64,000 bases of DNA from Myxococcales bacterium. GTDB taxonomy: Bacteria > Myxococcota_A > Polyangia > Polyangiales > Ga0077539. Position numbers and translations under genes: made by a program. How positions within the stretch are numbered: position 1 is the first letter of the stretch; each line of letters begins with the position of its first letter. Below, piece by piece: positions 18,049 to 26,464 of this stretch. The stretch lies in the NCBI GenBank assembly GCA_016793325.1, contig JAEUKI010000032.1:62001-126000 (forward strand), given 5' to 3'. Under the pieces are notes generated by a model that saw only the letters and a list, made by a program, of their open reading frames with translations, was not told where the DNA came from and made no database searches.

Positions 18049-18657
18049 ATGAAGACCACGAGGGGCGCGACGATTCTGGCGTTGTGCATGGCGGCCGCGG
18101 CGACGAGCCAAGACGCGAGCGCGCAGCGGCGCAGGCCGCCTCCGCGGGGCCGCGCGGACGCAGGCGTGGCCGTGGCGCCGAGCGGCAATGAACATCGGTT
18201 CATTGCGATCCCGGTGGTGGAGGCGTCGAGCATGTTCCAGCGGCAGCGGGTGTGGCTGTTTACGCCGCCGGCGGGCGCGACGGCCTTCGGGATCAACACG
18301 CTCGGGCAGGGGGACCGGGTGTGGGCGCTGCTCCCTTCCTGTCGTCAGCCGAACCCCGACGACCCGCGCGATCCGTGCCCCGTCGGCCGCGTGACGATCG
18401 AAGTGATCACGGGCTCGGGCGAGGTTCAGTCCGTGGGGCCGACGGACGTCGCGACGACGCCCAACTCGCGGCGCGTGATGAGCTTCGTGATCCCCGCGAG
18501 CGCGGACGTGATCCGTATGAAGATCCTCAAGAACGATGGAACCATGCGCTACGAAGCGGCCGTGCACCGCGCGCAGCTCGTGAACCTCCCGGCGCCCGAG
18601 GGCCGCGCGCAAGGAAGCTCGTTCGCGTTCGACCTCACGCGCTACCCATCGATGTGA
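18049..18657 (+). CDS. Secreted hypothetical protein
   Basis: The 202-aa product has a clear signal peptide (MKTTRGATILALCMAAAATSQ, cleavage near DASAQ) and then an Arg/Pro-rich stretch. The mature part looks beta-rich (EHRFIAIPVVEASSMF, RVWLFTPP, VGRVTIEVITGSGEV, RRVMSFVIPA) with one Cys pair in LLPSCRQPNPDDPRDPCP. I do not recognise a family. It is single and divergent from selD; 98 bp downstream begins the tRNA. Confidence 0.7.
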   Translation: MKTTRGATILALCMAAAATSQDASAQRRRPPPRGRADAGVAVAPSGNEHRFIAIPVVEASSMFQRQRVWLFTPPAGATAFGINTLGQGDRVWALLPSCRQPNPDDPRDPCPVGRVTIEVITGSGEVQSVGPTDVATTPNSRRVMSFVIPASADVIRMKILKNDGTMRYEAAVHRAQLVNLPAPEGRAQGSSFAFDLTRYPSM

Positions 18658-18755
18658 ATCGCCACGCGGAATGCCCGCGGGTGCGAGAACGACATCGAGC
18701 GCAAAAAGGTGGTTGACAGGGGTGGGGGTCCGAGGCCATACACCGCCTCCCCATC

Positions 18756-18838
18756 GCGAGGATGGCGGAATTGGCAGACGCACTAGCTTGAGGTGCTAGC
18801 GGTTAACAGCCGTGGGGGTTCAAGTCCCCCTCCTCGCA
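18756..18838 (+). tRNA. tRNA-Leu (anticodon GAG)
   Basis: Acceptor arms GCGAGGA and TCCTCGC pair perfectly, followed by discriminator A; CCA is not encoded. The D arm (GGCGGAATTGGCAGACGC), the anticodon stem CTAGC/GCTAG around loop TTGAGGT (anticodon GAG), a long class II variable arm (GGTTAACAGCC) and the T arm GGGGGTTCAAGTCCCCC fold as a leucine tRNA reading CUC/CUU. It marks the left edge of the accessory region and is a typical integrase target. Confidence 0.95.
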
Positions 18839-18843
18839 CTCAT

Positions 18844-18880
18844 AAGGCCCCGAAATCGTAAGGTTTCGGGGCCTTTTCTT
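18844..18880 (+). terminator. Rho-independent terminator after tRNA-Leu
   Basis: AAGGCCCCGAAA pairs with TTTCGGGGCCTT (12 bp) across an 8-nt loop and is followed by TTTTCTTT. It lies 6 nt after the tRNA and would end its transcript. Confidence 0.9.
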
Positions 18881-18935
18881 TGGTCCGTGACGTAACCCGT
18901 GACGAAATCCGTTGCGCGTGCTTGGGTTCTCGATC

Positions 18936-19676
18936 GTGGCGAACAAGAAACTTGACGAGTTGATCCAGACGCACGTGGCTCGCTGGCTCCGGCAAACATT
19001 GCGGCTCGTTCGCTGCGATCCCTCGACCGGGTTGCCGCAGGCCGTCTGCAGCGGGTTCCTCGTGACGCGCGGTGCACGACATGTTCTCGTTTCTGCTGGG
19101 CACGGGTTGGGTAAGGGGGCTTGGTTTCTCGAGACCGGCATGGTTGTCCCGAACGCGAGGGAGAGCATCCTCGTCCCGCTGCGGGGTGTCTGGCAGCTTG
19201 AGGAGATCAAGTCAGGCGAACCCATGGGTAGCCCCAACATCGACCTGGCGTGGGTAGACGTCGATGTGGAGAAGCTCCGTGACGAGCTGAAGAATGAGCC
19301 TCGCCTCAAGGGGCTGTCCTGGGATCTTCCGACCTACGTTGGCCCTCTTGATGGAGTTCCGTCCAAGTCTGCCGGTTACGGGTTCGCGGCGTGGAATCGA
19401 GTGGAGATCCACAAACACGACGACGACGCCGTGCTCGTTCGTGAGCACTCGTTCGAGTTCGACATGGCCTACGAGGGAGACGAGCTGGACAGCCAGCACT
19501 ACCGTTTCAAGCTTGCGCGCAAGCACCAAGGACACCGCTACTACCGTGGATCAAGCGGCGCTCCCATCGCTGATGGCACTGGGCAGTACGTCTCGCTCGT
19601 GGTTGGTGGCGACGAAGCGACCAACATTATCTGGGGACTACCGCTCGTCCGCTACCGCGAAGTCATGGGCTTGTAG
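18936..19676 (+). CDS. Trypsin-like serine protease domain protein
   Basis: The product of about 246 aa has a trypsin-fold triad: His in CSGFLVTRGARHVLVSAGHG, Asp in SPNIDLAWVDVD, and Ser in YYRGSSGAPIADGTG. It has no signal peptide, so it should act inside the cell; such proteins often serve as effectors in conflict systems. The start is uncertain: GTG at 18936 (MANKKLDELIQTHV) is used, and a TTG at 18912 is an alternative; neither has a good ribosome site. It is the first gene after the tRNA and is followed 54 bp later by a helical protein that may be its partner. A second trypsin-like gene lies near 49 kb. Confidence 0.75.
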   Translation: MANKKLDELIQTHVARWLRQTLRLVRCDPSTGLPQAVCSGFLVTRGARHVLVSAGHGLGKGAWFLETGMVVPNARESILVPLRGVWQLEEIKSGEPMGSPNIDLAWVDVDVEKLRDELKNEPRLKGLSWDLPTYVGPLDGVPSKSAGYGFAAWNRVEIHKHDDDAVLVREHSFEFDMAYEGDELDSQHYRFKLARKHQGHRYYRGSSGAPIADGTGQYVSLVVGGDEATNIIWGLPLVRYREVMGL

Positions 19677-19730
19677 CGCGTCGAGACGGTTGCATGCACG
19701 GTTTACGAGGGCTAGGGATCGTGAAGAGCG

Positions 19731-20459
19731 ATGAACATGACCACGATTCTTGATGCGTTAGATCAGTTGAGGATGGCAGCCCTCCGTGGTGATGTCGATG
19801 CGGCGGAGCGAGCCAAGCAGATAGCTGATCGCCTCGAACAGGCTGCGGTGCCGGCTCAATTTCTTCGGCGCGCCCGCCTCTTGGCGCTAGAGAGCGAAGG
19901 ATATGTGCTTCGGCGCGAGATCGACAGCCAACTCATTGCCGCCCGCGGAGCCGCGTTGCTGCGCGCCGGGAGCGTCGAGGGATCGGCGGTTGCGGCGGGT
20001 CTCTTGCTTCGCGGCGAGACATGGAAACGCGAAGTGGATCGCCTTGCCGAGCAGGCGCTCGACGACAACGACATCGCCTGCGCTGCGATGGTGTTGCAGA
20101 TGAGGGGCAGTAGCCAGTTGCAGGAAGTGCAGTCGTATACTCGGACCGCGCCAGAGGATGCTGCATTTCGGGCCAACGTCAGCAGGTACGTCGAGGAGGG
20201 TGTTGCTCGCGCGCAGCAGACGCGGGATCTGTTCGCCGAGGCAGGGATCGACGAGATGAGGGTGAATGCCGCTATGATGGAGGTGGAGTGGCTCTGGGTC
20301 GGAGGACGCCGCGCCGACGCGGTAGCGCGGGCCGAGCAAATCGCCCGTGATCCGGCGGCGGCAAGTGCCCCGCTCTCTCTTCGGCTCGCACGGTCTGTGG
20401 TCAACGGTGGCTCGCCCATGCCGGAGTTCGACGCGCTTCCACCAATCGATCGACTTTAG
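19731..20459 (+). CDS. Helical (TPR-like) hypothetical protein
   Basis: The 242-aa product is almost all alpha-helical by composition, with Ala/Leu/Arg repeats spaced like TPR helices (LRGDVDAAERAKQIADRLEQ, LLRRARLLALES, LAEQALDDNDIACAAMVLQM). No catalytic motif is visible. It directly follows the intracellular trypsin-like gene on the same strand and could regulate it or present substrates. This link is inferred from spacing only. Two ATGs lie 6 nt apart at the start. Confidence 0.65.
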   Translation: MNMTTILDALDQLRMAALRGDVDAAERAKQIADRLEQAAVPAQFLRRARLLALESEGYVLRREIDSQLIAARGAALLRAGSVEGSAVAAGLLLRGETWKREVDRLAEQALDDNDIACAAMVLQMRGSSQLQEVQSYTRTAPEDAAFRANVSRYVEEGVARAQQTRDLFAEAGIDEMRVNAAMMEVEWLWVGGRRADAVARAEQIARDPAAASAPLSLRLARSVVNGGSPMPEFDALPPIDRL

Positions 20460-20493
20460 AGAACAGGTCGTTTCAGCGCGACACGCATCTGCT

Positions 20494-21810
20494 TCAACCC
20501 GTTGGAGCGTTCGCCACGAGCAACGCCGCAGGCAGCTCCGAGAACACCTCACCAAACCCATCTCGCACGCTCTCCGCCTCGCGGATGTAACCCTGCGTCG
20601 TGTCGAACCCCGTGTGTCCCGCAGCCCGTTGGATACGCAGCGGTTCGTCCCCGCGAATCGCGCGCCACGTGATGCCCGTCGCGCGCAGGTCGTAGAAGGT
20701 CATCGGCTTGCGCGTCGCGTCGCTCGCGAAGAGATCGCTCCTCGTGATCCCTGCGAGGCGCAGGTGTTCGCGCAGCAGCTCGGCGCTGTTCTTCGGCACG
20801 CCGTCCGGCACGACGCGTTCGTCTGGCTTCTTCCCGTGCGCGAGCGCTCGTAGCAGCGGAAGCAGATTCGCTTCGACCGAGAACCGTCGCGTCTCCTGCG
20901 TCTTCACGGGCTTCACCGCGCCCGTGTCGTAGTGAACGGCGCGATGGATGTGCACGGTTCCTCGTTCGAGGTCGAGGTCCTCCCACGCGAGCGCTTCGAG
21001 TTCGCCCGGTCGGGCGTAGAGGTAGACCGCGAGCGTGTAGAGCACGCGGAAGCGCTCGGGCACGCGCTCAGAGCGCACGAGAGAGAGAAACTCCGCGGGC
21101 GAGATGTACTGCTTCACCTTCTTCGTCCCGCGATCGGGCGCGGCGACACCATCGCATGGGTTGTCGCTCCGCACGCGAAGCGCGACCGTCTTCGAGCGCG
21201 ACGCATCGCGGAACATCGCCCGCGTGAGCGCCCATCCGTTCCACGACGTGCGCCACGACTGCCCCGCCCGGGTCGCGTCGTCGAGCACGCTCACGAGCGC
21301 CTCGATGTCCGCTTTGGACACGATCGCGACGGGCTTGTCTCCGAGCACAGGTTCGACGTGCGACCGAAACCTTGAGCGATCTGTGCGCACCGTCGAGAGC
21401 CCCTTCTGCGCTCGGTCGTTCAACCACCGCTCGAACCATGCGCGCACCGTCTCGCCTGGAGGCTCGGTCGCACGCGTTGGAGCCGTTGCTGATGCTGCGG
21501 CCTTGCGCGCAGAGCGGTCGATCGCGGGGATCGTCGTCGCACTCCGCGCAGGCGCTGCGGGTGCAGTGGGGAGCAGGGGATCGGAGACCACGATCGAGCG
21601 AACTTGCTCCGGCGACCACTCGCCACGATCGAAGCGCGCTTGTAGTTGGAGTCCGACCGCTCGCGCCCACGCAACGCCGAGCTCCACACCGGGCGGTGGG
21701 GGAGCGATGATCGCGACCGGCCGCACCCAGCGACGCCCATCGGGAAGGCGCACGCCCGTGTACACGACGCCGCGCTGCTTGAACCCGATGCCGCTCCGCG
21801 GGCGCACCAT
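20494..21810 (-). CDS. Tyrosine recombinase (phage/island integrase)
   Basis: The 438-aa product has an N-terminal arm-type region, a core-binding domain (ETVRAWFERWLNDRAQKGLS) and a catalytic domain: Arg in YLYARPGELEALAWEDLDLE (about residue 265), FYDLRATGITW (the box II His is Tyr, the second Arg kept), AGHTGFDTTQGYIRE with the nucleophile Tyr near 407. It should catalyse integration and excision. The ATG at 21810 has a GGGGGA ribosome site; the longer frame upstream overlaps the excisionase-like gene. It points towards tRNA-Leu, about 1.7 kb away, fitting a tRNA-targeted element. Confidence 0.88.
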   Translation of the reverse strand: MVRPRSGIGFKQRGVVYTGVRLPDGRRWVRPVAIIAPPPPGVELGVAWARAVGLQLQARFDRGEWSPEQVRSIVVSDPLLPTAPAAPARSATTIPAIDRSARKAAASATAPTRATEPPGETVRAWFERWLNDRAQKGLSTVRTDRSRFRSHVEPVLGDKPVAIVSKADIEALVSVLDDATRAGQSWRTSWNGWALTRAMFRDASRSKTVALRVRSDNPCDGVAAPDRGTKKVKQYISPAEFLSLVRSERVPERFRVLYTLAVYLYARPGELEALAWEDLDLERGTVHIHRAVHYDTGAVKPVKTQETRRFSVEANLLPLLRALAHGKKPDERVVPDGVPKNSAELLREHLRLAGITRSDLFASDATRKPMTFYDLRATGITWRAIRGDEPLRIQRAAGHTGFDTTQGYIREAESVRDGFGEVFSELPAALLVANAPTG

Positions 21811-21811
21811 C

Positions 21812-22141
21812 TCAGCGTCCCCCGAGAAAGCGCGCGACGGCTTCGCTCGCGGCGTGGCCGAGCGGATCTCGCTCGGCTTCGCCGAAGCCACTCACGACGC
21901 GATCGACGGCGAGCGGAGAGACCCACTCACGTCGGCCATCCTTGCGGATCTCGACGCGATGACGCTGACACCATCGCCGAAAACTCCGAGTGCCTTTGAA
22001 CCCTCGTCGCATCGCCTCTGCGGGCAATAGCACCCACAAGGCGAGTGCACCTTCGTGCGAGGGCTCGCCGGATTCGGCCCTTCCGTCGTTGCGCAAGGTG
22101 AGAGCTTCTCGTGAAGCGCCAAGCCCAAGTGACGAGTTCAT
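21812..22141 (-). CDS. Excisionase-like DNA-binding protein
   Basis: The 109-aa product has a winged-helix/Xis-like core: RRGFKGTRSFRRWCQRH then VEIRKDGRREWVSPLAVDRVV. Such small proteins next to an integrase direct excision. Its stop lies 1 nt before the integrase ATG, so the two are translationally coupled. The N-terminal 35 residues (MNSSLGLGASREAL) are less typical and may not all be translated. Confidence 0.65.
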   Translation of the reverse strand: MNSSLGLGASREALTLRNDGRAESGEPSHEGALALWVLLPAEAMRRGFKGTRSFRRWCQRHRVEIRKDGRREWVSPLAVDRVVSGFGEAERDPLGHAASEAVARFLGGR

Positions 22142-22690
22142 CGCATCGCTCCGATCACGCTAGATCGACGACGGCGTTTCCAATGAACAAGAGGCGTCGT
22201 CAGGAAGCGTTCGGCTTTCGTGCGCGCGTGTTCGGCGTGCAGTAGTCGTCGCGGCAATACGCGAAGCTGGCTCTTGATGCGCGCAACGGGACCTTTACGA
22301 GGATGAATGGCTCGGCCCCGAACGTGGACGAAGTCGCCGCCGCGTACCTCGCGAGCTCATCACGTTTTGCTCTGTGGGTTTGCTCCTGGGCATCATCGAC
22401 AGGGTCGCGCACGAGCGGGGCATGGCGAGCGGCAGCACGCGTCTTGCGAACGCACGAGCGATCGCTCGCGGGCTAACCTCTTCACCGGGGCCGACGCGCT
22501 CGCGACGACGGTCTCTCACCATCGCGTTGAACAGGAGGTCTCCGGGCACCACACGGTCGGGGACTTCGACGTCGTGACGCTGCACGAGAAGAGCGGCGTG
22601 AGCTCCGACGGAATAACCGTCTACACGTTCCGTCAACTACGCCCGACCCACTTGCGCTGTCCGCGCGGGCGCCGCATCGGCGCATGCAAC
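22142..22690. other. Region without a convincing gene
   Basis: About 550 bp between the divergent excisionase-like gene and the small membrane protein. Short open frames exist on both strands (for example 22313-22483 plus, 22200-22412 minus), but none has a ribosome site or a recognisable fold. Att-site or regulatory content is possible but not shown. Confidence 0.4.
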
Positions 22691-23119
22691 ATGGCCAAAA
22701 CTCACCCTCTCGTGCTCATTCTTGGCGGCCTCGCTGTGACCGTGACCGCTGGGGCGGTGTACGTCGCGCTCACAAAAGAACAACCCCGTCTCGATGCGTT
22801 GGGTCAACGCGCGCGAGCAATTCGCGCCGAAGCTGATGCGCGGTTGCTTGCGGCACTGAGAGAGCTCGAAACCCACCCGCAACCGCTGATTCAAGCGCTC
22901 GCGACCCGTGCGGCCGAGCTGCTGGTAAGCGCTTGGATTGCGCTTGGGCGTTCGGGCGACCACGCTCCGAGCTGGTTACCGGCGCGGCTGTACGGCGAGT
23001 ATGGCGGCGGCGGATCGAGCTCCCTTGCTCCCGTCGACGCACTCGACGCGCTGTTCGCTGAACACGATCGCGCATACGACCTTGCGGCTCGCATCGAAGT
23101 CGGCCTCGCATGGGCGTAA
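22691..23119 (+). CDS. Small membrane-anchored protein with PLA2-like HD motif
   Basis: The 142-aa product starts with a signal anchor (LVLILGGLAVTVTAGAVYVAL), then charged helices (RAIRAEADARLLAALREL), then LPARLYGEYGGGGSSSL and ALDALFAEHDRAYDLA. A glycine-rich loop followed by D-x3-HDxAY is how the compact phospholipase A2 domains of parvovirus VP1 and some phage proteins look, so a lipase role is possible but rests on a short motif. The upstream in-frame extension is low-complexity and has no start with a ribosome site. A protein of similar layout but without HD occurs at 60698. Confidence 0.55.
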   Translation: MAKTHPLVLILGGLAVTVTAGAVYVALTKEQPRLDALGQRARAIRAEADARLLAALRELETHPQPLIQALATRAAELLVSAWIALGRSGDHAPSWLPARLYGEYGGGGSSSLAPVDALDALFAEHDRAYDLAARIEVGLAWA

Positions 23120-23249
23120 CGCGTGTGACCGCCCCGCGACGGAATTTGAATATATGTGATTAGTATCAATCGACGCGTTGCTCCAACAAGGTCTCGCGCG
23201 CCTGCGGAGGACTGACCTCCAGAAAGCTGCAAGCAAGGAGCACAACCCA

Positions 23250-24050
23250 ATGTCGAAGTCCCTCACGCTCATGTGTGGACCCGCCACGTTGAAGATCACG
23301 CCCGATTACTTCATCTTCAGTGTTTCAGAGGCTGGGCGAGCAAGCCCGAACACGCGAAAGGCGCTTGGGCCTCCTCGGTTTCGTTCGGGTCGGCGAGCTG
23401 ATCACTTCACCTGGCCTCGCCATCCAGCGCCCAACGGTCGCCATCGCGGCAAGTACAACCTGCATCTCACTTACGAGCCCGGAGACCATCACACGGTGCT
23501 CGTCGTTGACCCTCGAGAACTCGAACAACATGTCGAAGCGTGGATGCGACGCGTCTTTGCCCGCGTTCGAAAGTCGTTTCGCCGCGTGTCGCTCGAAGAG
23601 CTGCACAGGGATCAGTGGTACGCCGTGCGAAGCCCCGCTGCGATTGAAGCCAAGCTCGACCGATTCGTCGAGCGGATGAAACCGAGGTTTCGTTTCAAGC
23701 GCCAACACCTGCGCGAGTTCACGTCTGACGTCGAGCTCATCGATCCGGTCGACCTCGACCCCGACCGTACGACGAGCGCTCCGATCCAACTGCTACGCGC
23801 CGCGGACGACGCTGCCCCCGTCGAAACGATCTGGCTCAAGTACATGCCGTTGGGTATGGCTGGGGACGCCGCCGGTTGGTATGCGCTGCCCGATCAAGAC
23901 GACATTCCGCAGCGCTTCATCGAGCTTGCGCCACCTGAACTCAGCGAGCCGTTCATCGACGCGTTCGCCGTTGTGGTCCGGGAACTCGAGCTCGAGGTGA
24001 AGCTCGACGTGATCGAGGCACTTCGTCGACGCGTCTACTCGCGTTCGTGA
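23250..24050 (+). CDS. Hypothetical protein (266 aa)
   Basis: A good ribosome site (AAGGAG) stands 9 nt before the ATG. The product is soluble, with charged stretches (RRVFARVRKSFRRVSLEEL, KPRFRFKRQHLREF) and an acidic C-terminal half (LIDPVDLDPDRTT, ETIWLKYMPLGMAG). I do not recognise a family and see no catalytic motif. The gene lies between the PLA2-like protein and a gene that has a paralogue elsewhere in the island. Confidence 0.65.
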   Translation: MSKSLTLMCGPATLKITPDYFIFSVSEAGRASPNTRKALGPPRFRSGRRADHFTWPRHPAPNGRHRGKYNLHLTYEPGDHHTVLVVDPRELEQHVEAWMRRVFARVRKSFRRVSLEELHRDQWYAVRSPAAIEAKLDRFVERMKPRFRFKRQHLREFTSDVELIDPVDLDPDRTTSAPIQLLRAADDAAPVETIWLKYMPLGMAGDAAGWYALPDQDDIPQRFIELAPPELSEPFIDAFAVVVRELELEVKLDVIEALRRRVYSRS

Positions 24051-24391
24051 TCATGTCGTCGAGGCGGAGGTGATCGACCTCGGTGGCCTGCACGCCTTGA
24101 TCGTGTTTCGAACGAGCGCAGGAGGGTTCAGACATGGCGCGGAGTTCTTCCTGGGCAAGAGGTCCGACTGCTGCCGTACGCGATCACGCTTCGCTCGAGT
24201 TCTTCGCTGTTTGGGCCTGTTGCTCAGCGTCAGCTTGTTCAACGACGACGCGATCAATTTCGACGTGTGCTCGAACAGGGGACGTGCTCGCTTCGAACGA
24301 GCGACGGAGGTGATGCGCTACTTCGCGCGCGGGTTCTGTTGGTGCCGAGGCGAGGAACGGGCCCGAACTCATTCCTAACCGAAACACCTCT
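24051..24391. other. Intergenic region, no supported gene
   Basis: A 102-codon open frame (24070-24378, plus) crosses most of this stretch, but it has no clear ribosome site and its composition resembles a shadow frame. The tail before the next gene (cgggcccgaactcattcc) resembles the sequence before the paralogous gene at 41667. Confidence 0.4.
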
Positions 24392-25018
24392 ATGCAAAGA
24401 ACCGTGCACTATCTTCTCTATTGTTCGCGACAATCGTTCGATCAAGCATGGCCGAAGATCGAAGCCATCCAGAACGCCATGAACACGAATCGGCACTGGA
24501 CCTTTGGTTGCCTGAACCTCGAGCTCTACGACGACACGTTCTTCTTCGACGACTACTCGGACCCGCTGGTCCCAGAGCTTCGCGACTACCAGCCCGTTGC
24601 TGTCGGATGCACCCGCATCGACGATGACGACTGGAACGCCGTCTTCATTTTTCGCTTCGCTTGGTGGGTGAGCACGTTCGTGCCCGACTCACTCGTGCGC
24701 GTGATTGACGATGGCGGGCGCTACGCCGAAGTTGGCGTCTGCGCGGTCGACGGCGCGTGGCACTTGGACAAGAAGGCCTTGAAAGCGGTGGAGCAGTTCG
24801 TGATCGACACGGGGCGCTGGTGCCAGGACTACCATCGGTTTCAGCGGGTGCGCGCTCAGGCGCTGAAGGGTTACTTCTTCGCGGACATCTCGAGCGAGCG
24901 ATACGCCGAGCGGCCTGAGATCGAAGCGCTTGGCCTATCTGGCGAAGAGCTGGAATGGTTGACGATCGACGACGTCGCCGACCGCATCCGCTTTCCTTGG
25001 GACGAGGACAACGCGTAA
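24392..25018 (+). CDS. Island paralogue family protein, copy 1 (208 aa)
   Basis: The 208-aa product is of unknown function but is clearly related to the 205-aa product at 41667. Both begin RTVH, share a central FxFRFxxW segment (FIFRFAWWVS here), a W-x-LD-x-x-A stretch and the C-terminal pattern EALGLSGEELEWLTIDDVAD ending in FPW. This copy is acidic in the middle (LELYDDTFFFDDYSD). Sequence just after the stop (ctccacgcgaag, cgggctcg, cgtgac) also recurs after the second copy, so whole units were duplicated. There is no membrane segment or signal. Confidence 0.75.
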   Translation: MQRTVHYLLYCSRQSFDQAWPKIEAIQNAMNTNRHWTFGCLNLELYDDTFFFDDYSDPLVPELRDYQPVAVGCTRIDDDDWNAVFIFRFAWWVSTFVPDSLVRVIDDGGRYAEVGVCAVDGAWHLDKKALKAVEQFVIDTGRWCQDYHRFQRVRAQALKGYFFADISSERYAERPEIEALGLSGEELEWLTIDDVADRIRFPWDEDNA

Positions 25019-25276
25019 CGAGAGAGCGCTGAACCTCCACGCGAAGGGGCGGCCGGGCTCGCGGGCCCGTGACTTTGTCAGAGCATCACCAAGACCACGC
25101 GCAGGCCGGTTGCGCGCTCGTCCTGGGAGACGCGATCAGCCGTTGCGTTCTAGCGACGCCCGGCTGCCCCAACGCATACGACAGACGACGCGTCGCTTTG
25201 ATGTCGCGACCAACACGCTTCGTCCCCCTCGTATCCCTCGACGCTCGCACCGGGACGGAGGTCGCTCATGTGCTCG

Positions 25277-25966
25277 CTACCGATCGAGCGTCTCGTCCGA
25301 CGCGCGGCGCACAAGCGCGCGAAGCGTGGCGTGGACGCGACAGGCGGTCGCGTTCGTGAGGTCGAGCAAGTTTTCGATCTCACGAATCGAAAGGTCGAGC
25401 GTCGGCGCATACTCGAGGATGAAGCGCAGATGCGAGCGATAGGAGCTCGCCTCGATTATTCGATCCAAACGCGAGATGGCCTCGCTCGCCTGGGCCTGCA
25501 GCTCGGACGAGCCATTCACGCGAGCGGGGAGTCCCATCGTCATGCGCGTACGACGTGTCTCGCTTCGTCTCGCGTCGAGCATTCGGCTTCGCGCCCGCAT
25601 GAGCAGATATCCGGCCAGCGAGCAGGTGATCGTGACGATCGCGTCCGGTCGCGCAAGGTCTTCGAGCAAACGCATCACGACATCTTGCAGCGCGTCTTCG
25701 CGGTCCGTGGTCGCGACGTTCTGCTCGCGCAGAGCCCGAAGCACCATCGCCTGCGACGCTTGCAGCGAGTAGCGCACGCCGCACTCGCACAGGATCGTGT
25801 CGGGGCCTGACCGCCCGACTCGACCCGGACATGGCCACACAGTCGCGCCCTCTTGACAGGCGTCTGCGGACTTGAAAACGTGTGCCTGAAACAACGTCGG
25901 GGGGGTGGCCGGTGCGCGTGTTGGAGCACGCTCAGCGGGGGCGCCCGCGGAGTCGGTTGGCTTCAT
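25277..25966 (-). CDS. Zinc-ribbon ECF-like sigma factor, copy 1
   Basis: The 229-aa product has a Pro/Ala-rich start, a Cys set (ADACQ, WPCPGRVG, LCECG) that can form a zinc ribbon, then a sigma region 2-like part (DREDALQDVVMRLLEDL, RSRMLDARRSETRR) and a region 4-like helix-turn-helix (LDLSIREIENLLDLTNATA). It looks like a divergent ECF sigma factor. The ATG at 25966 has GGAG 8 nt upstream; a GTG 9 nt earlier is possible. The first 40 codons and the leader are nearly identical to the copy at 51074, whereas the rest has diverged. Confidence 0.72.
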   Translation of the reverse strand: MKPTDSAGAPAERAPTRAPATPPTLFQAHVFKSADACQEGATVWPCPGRVGRSGPDTILCECGVRYSLQASQAMVLRALREQNVATTDREDALQDVVMRLLEDLARPDAIVTITCSLAGYLLMRARSRMLDARRSETRRTRMTMGLPARVNGSSELQAQASEAISRLDRIIEASSYRSHLRFILEYAPTLDLSIREIENLLDLTNATACRVHATLRALVRRASDETLDR

Positions 25967-26222
25967 CTTGATCACTCCGTGAAAGTGGTCGGATTTGAGC
26001 CCGCTTCATCTGTGGCGCCTGCCAGGGCGTCGCAGAGCTCCGCGGAGCGCCTCTCGTTTGATTGCTGACGAGAAGCGCGTTCAGCTAAGCTCACCGCCAC
26101 CCTTGGGCGCCAACGCTCCCGCAATCCAGGTTATCTTTTCTTGAAAACACGCACATTAAATTGTTCGAGCCTTAGCTCTCTTCTCTCTCGCCGCGCACAC
26201 AGATGCGCGGTTTTTCGTTTTG
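25785..26222. repeat. Conserved leader block A of the zinc-ribbon sigma gene
   Basis: This block covers the first part of the sigma coding region, the leader and a terminator hairpin. It matches 51582-52024 with roughly 25-30 differences in the 360 bases from 25852 to 26215 by eye, much closer than the rest of the two genes. It includes the perfect palindrome GCTCCGCGGAGC (26037-26048). Confidence 0.8.
26191..26221 (+). terminator. Plus-strand terminator hairpin in leader block A
   Basis: CCGCGCA pairs with TGCGCGG across a 6-nt loop and is followed by TTTTTCGTTTT. It works only rightward, although no plus-strand gene precedes it, so it may end a small RNA made from the leader region. Confidence 0.65.
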
Positions 26223-26464
26223 TGGAGGTTGAGTGCGAGGGGGCTACGTCTCCAAGTCAGCCGATCGGTTCGTCTGCGAAAGACCTGAAAAGCGTCGCGA
26301 TCTCCCGAACGTCCGGTGTGCTGGTGCTGTGTCAACCAAATTGAGAATCCAGGATTCTGAATTCCACCTGTGGTGTCACTTCTCGCGGCGGGGGAGTGAT
26401 CGAATGGCATGTGGGAGGTCGACTTGACGCGGGTGCGTGTGTCAGCAATCAAGCGCACTTCCCG

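Noticed and set aside
18880..18915. Short direct repeat CCGTGACG after the tRNA terminator as att site
   Set aside because: Only two 8-base units 12 bp apart and no matching copy found at another boundary.
18803..19309. Minus-strand frame ending EEGDLNPHGC
   Set aside because: The ending is the well-known antisense translation of a tRNA-Leu; not a gene.
24070..24378. 102-codon plus-strand frame as a gene
   Set aside because: No ribosome site, mixed low-complexity Arg/Cys translation and no counterpart before the paralogue at 41667.
25981..26060. tRNA-like stretch in the sigma leader (GGGCTCAAATCC)
   Set aside because: The T-arm-like sequence pairs at only about three positions and no acceptor stem can be drawn; treated as a structured leader, not a tRNA.
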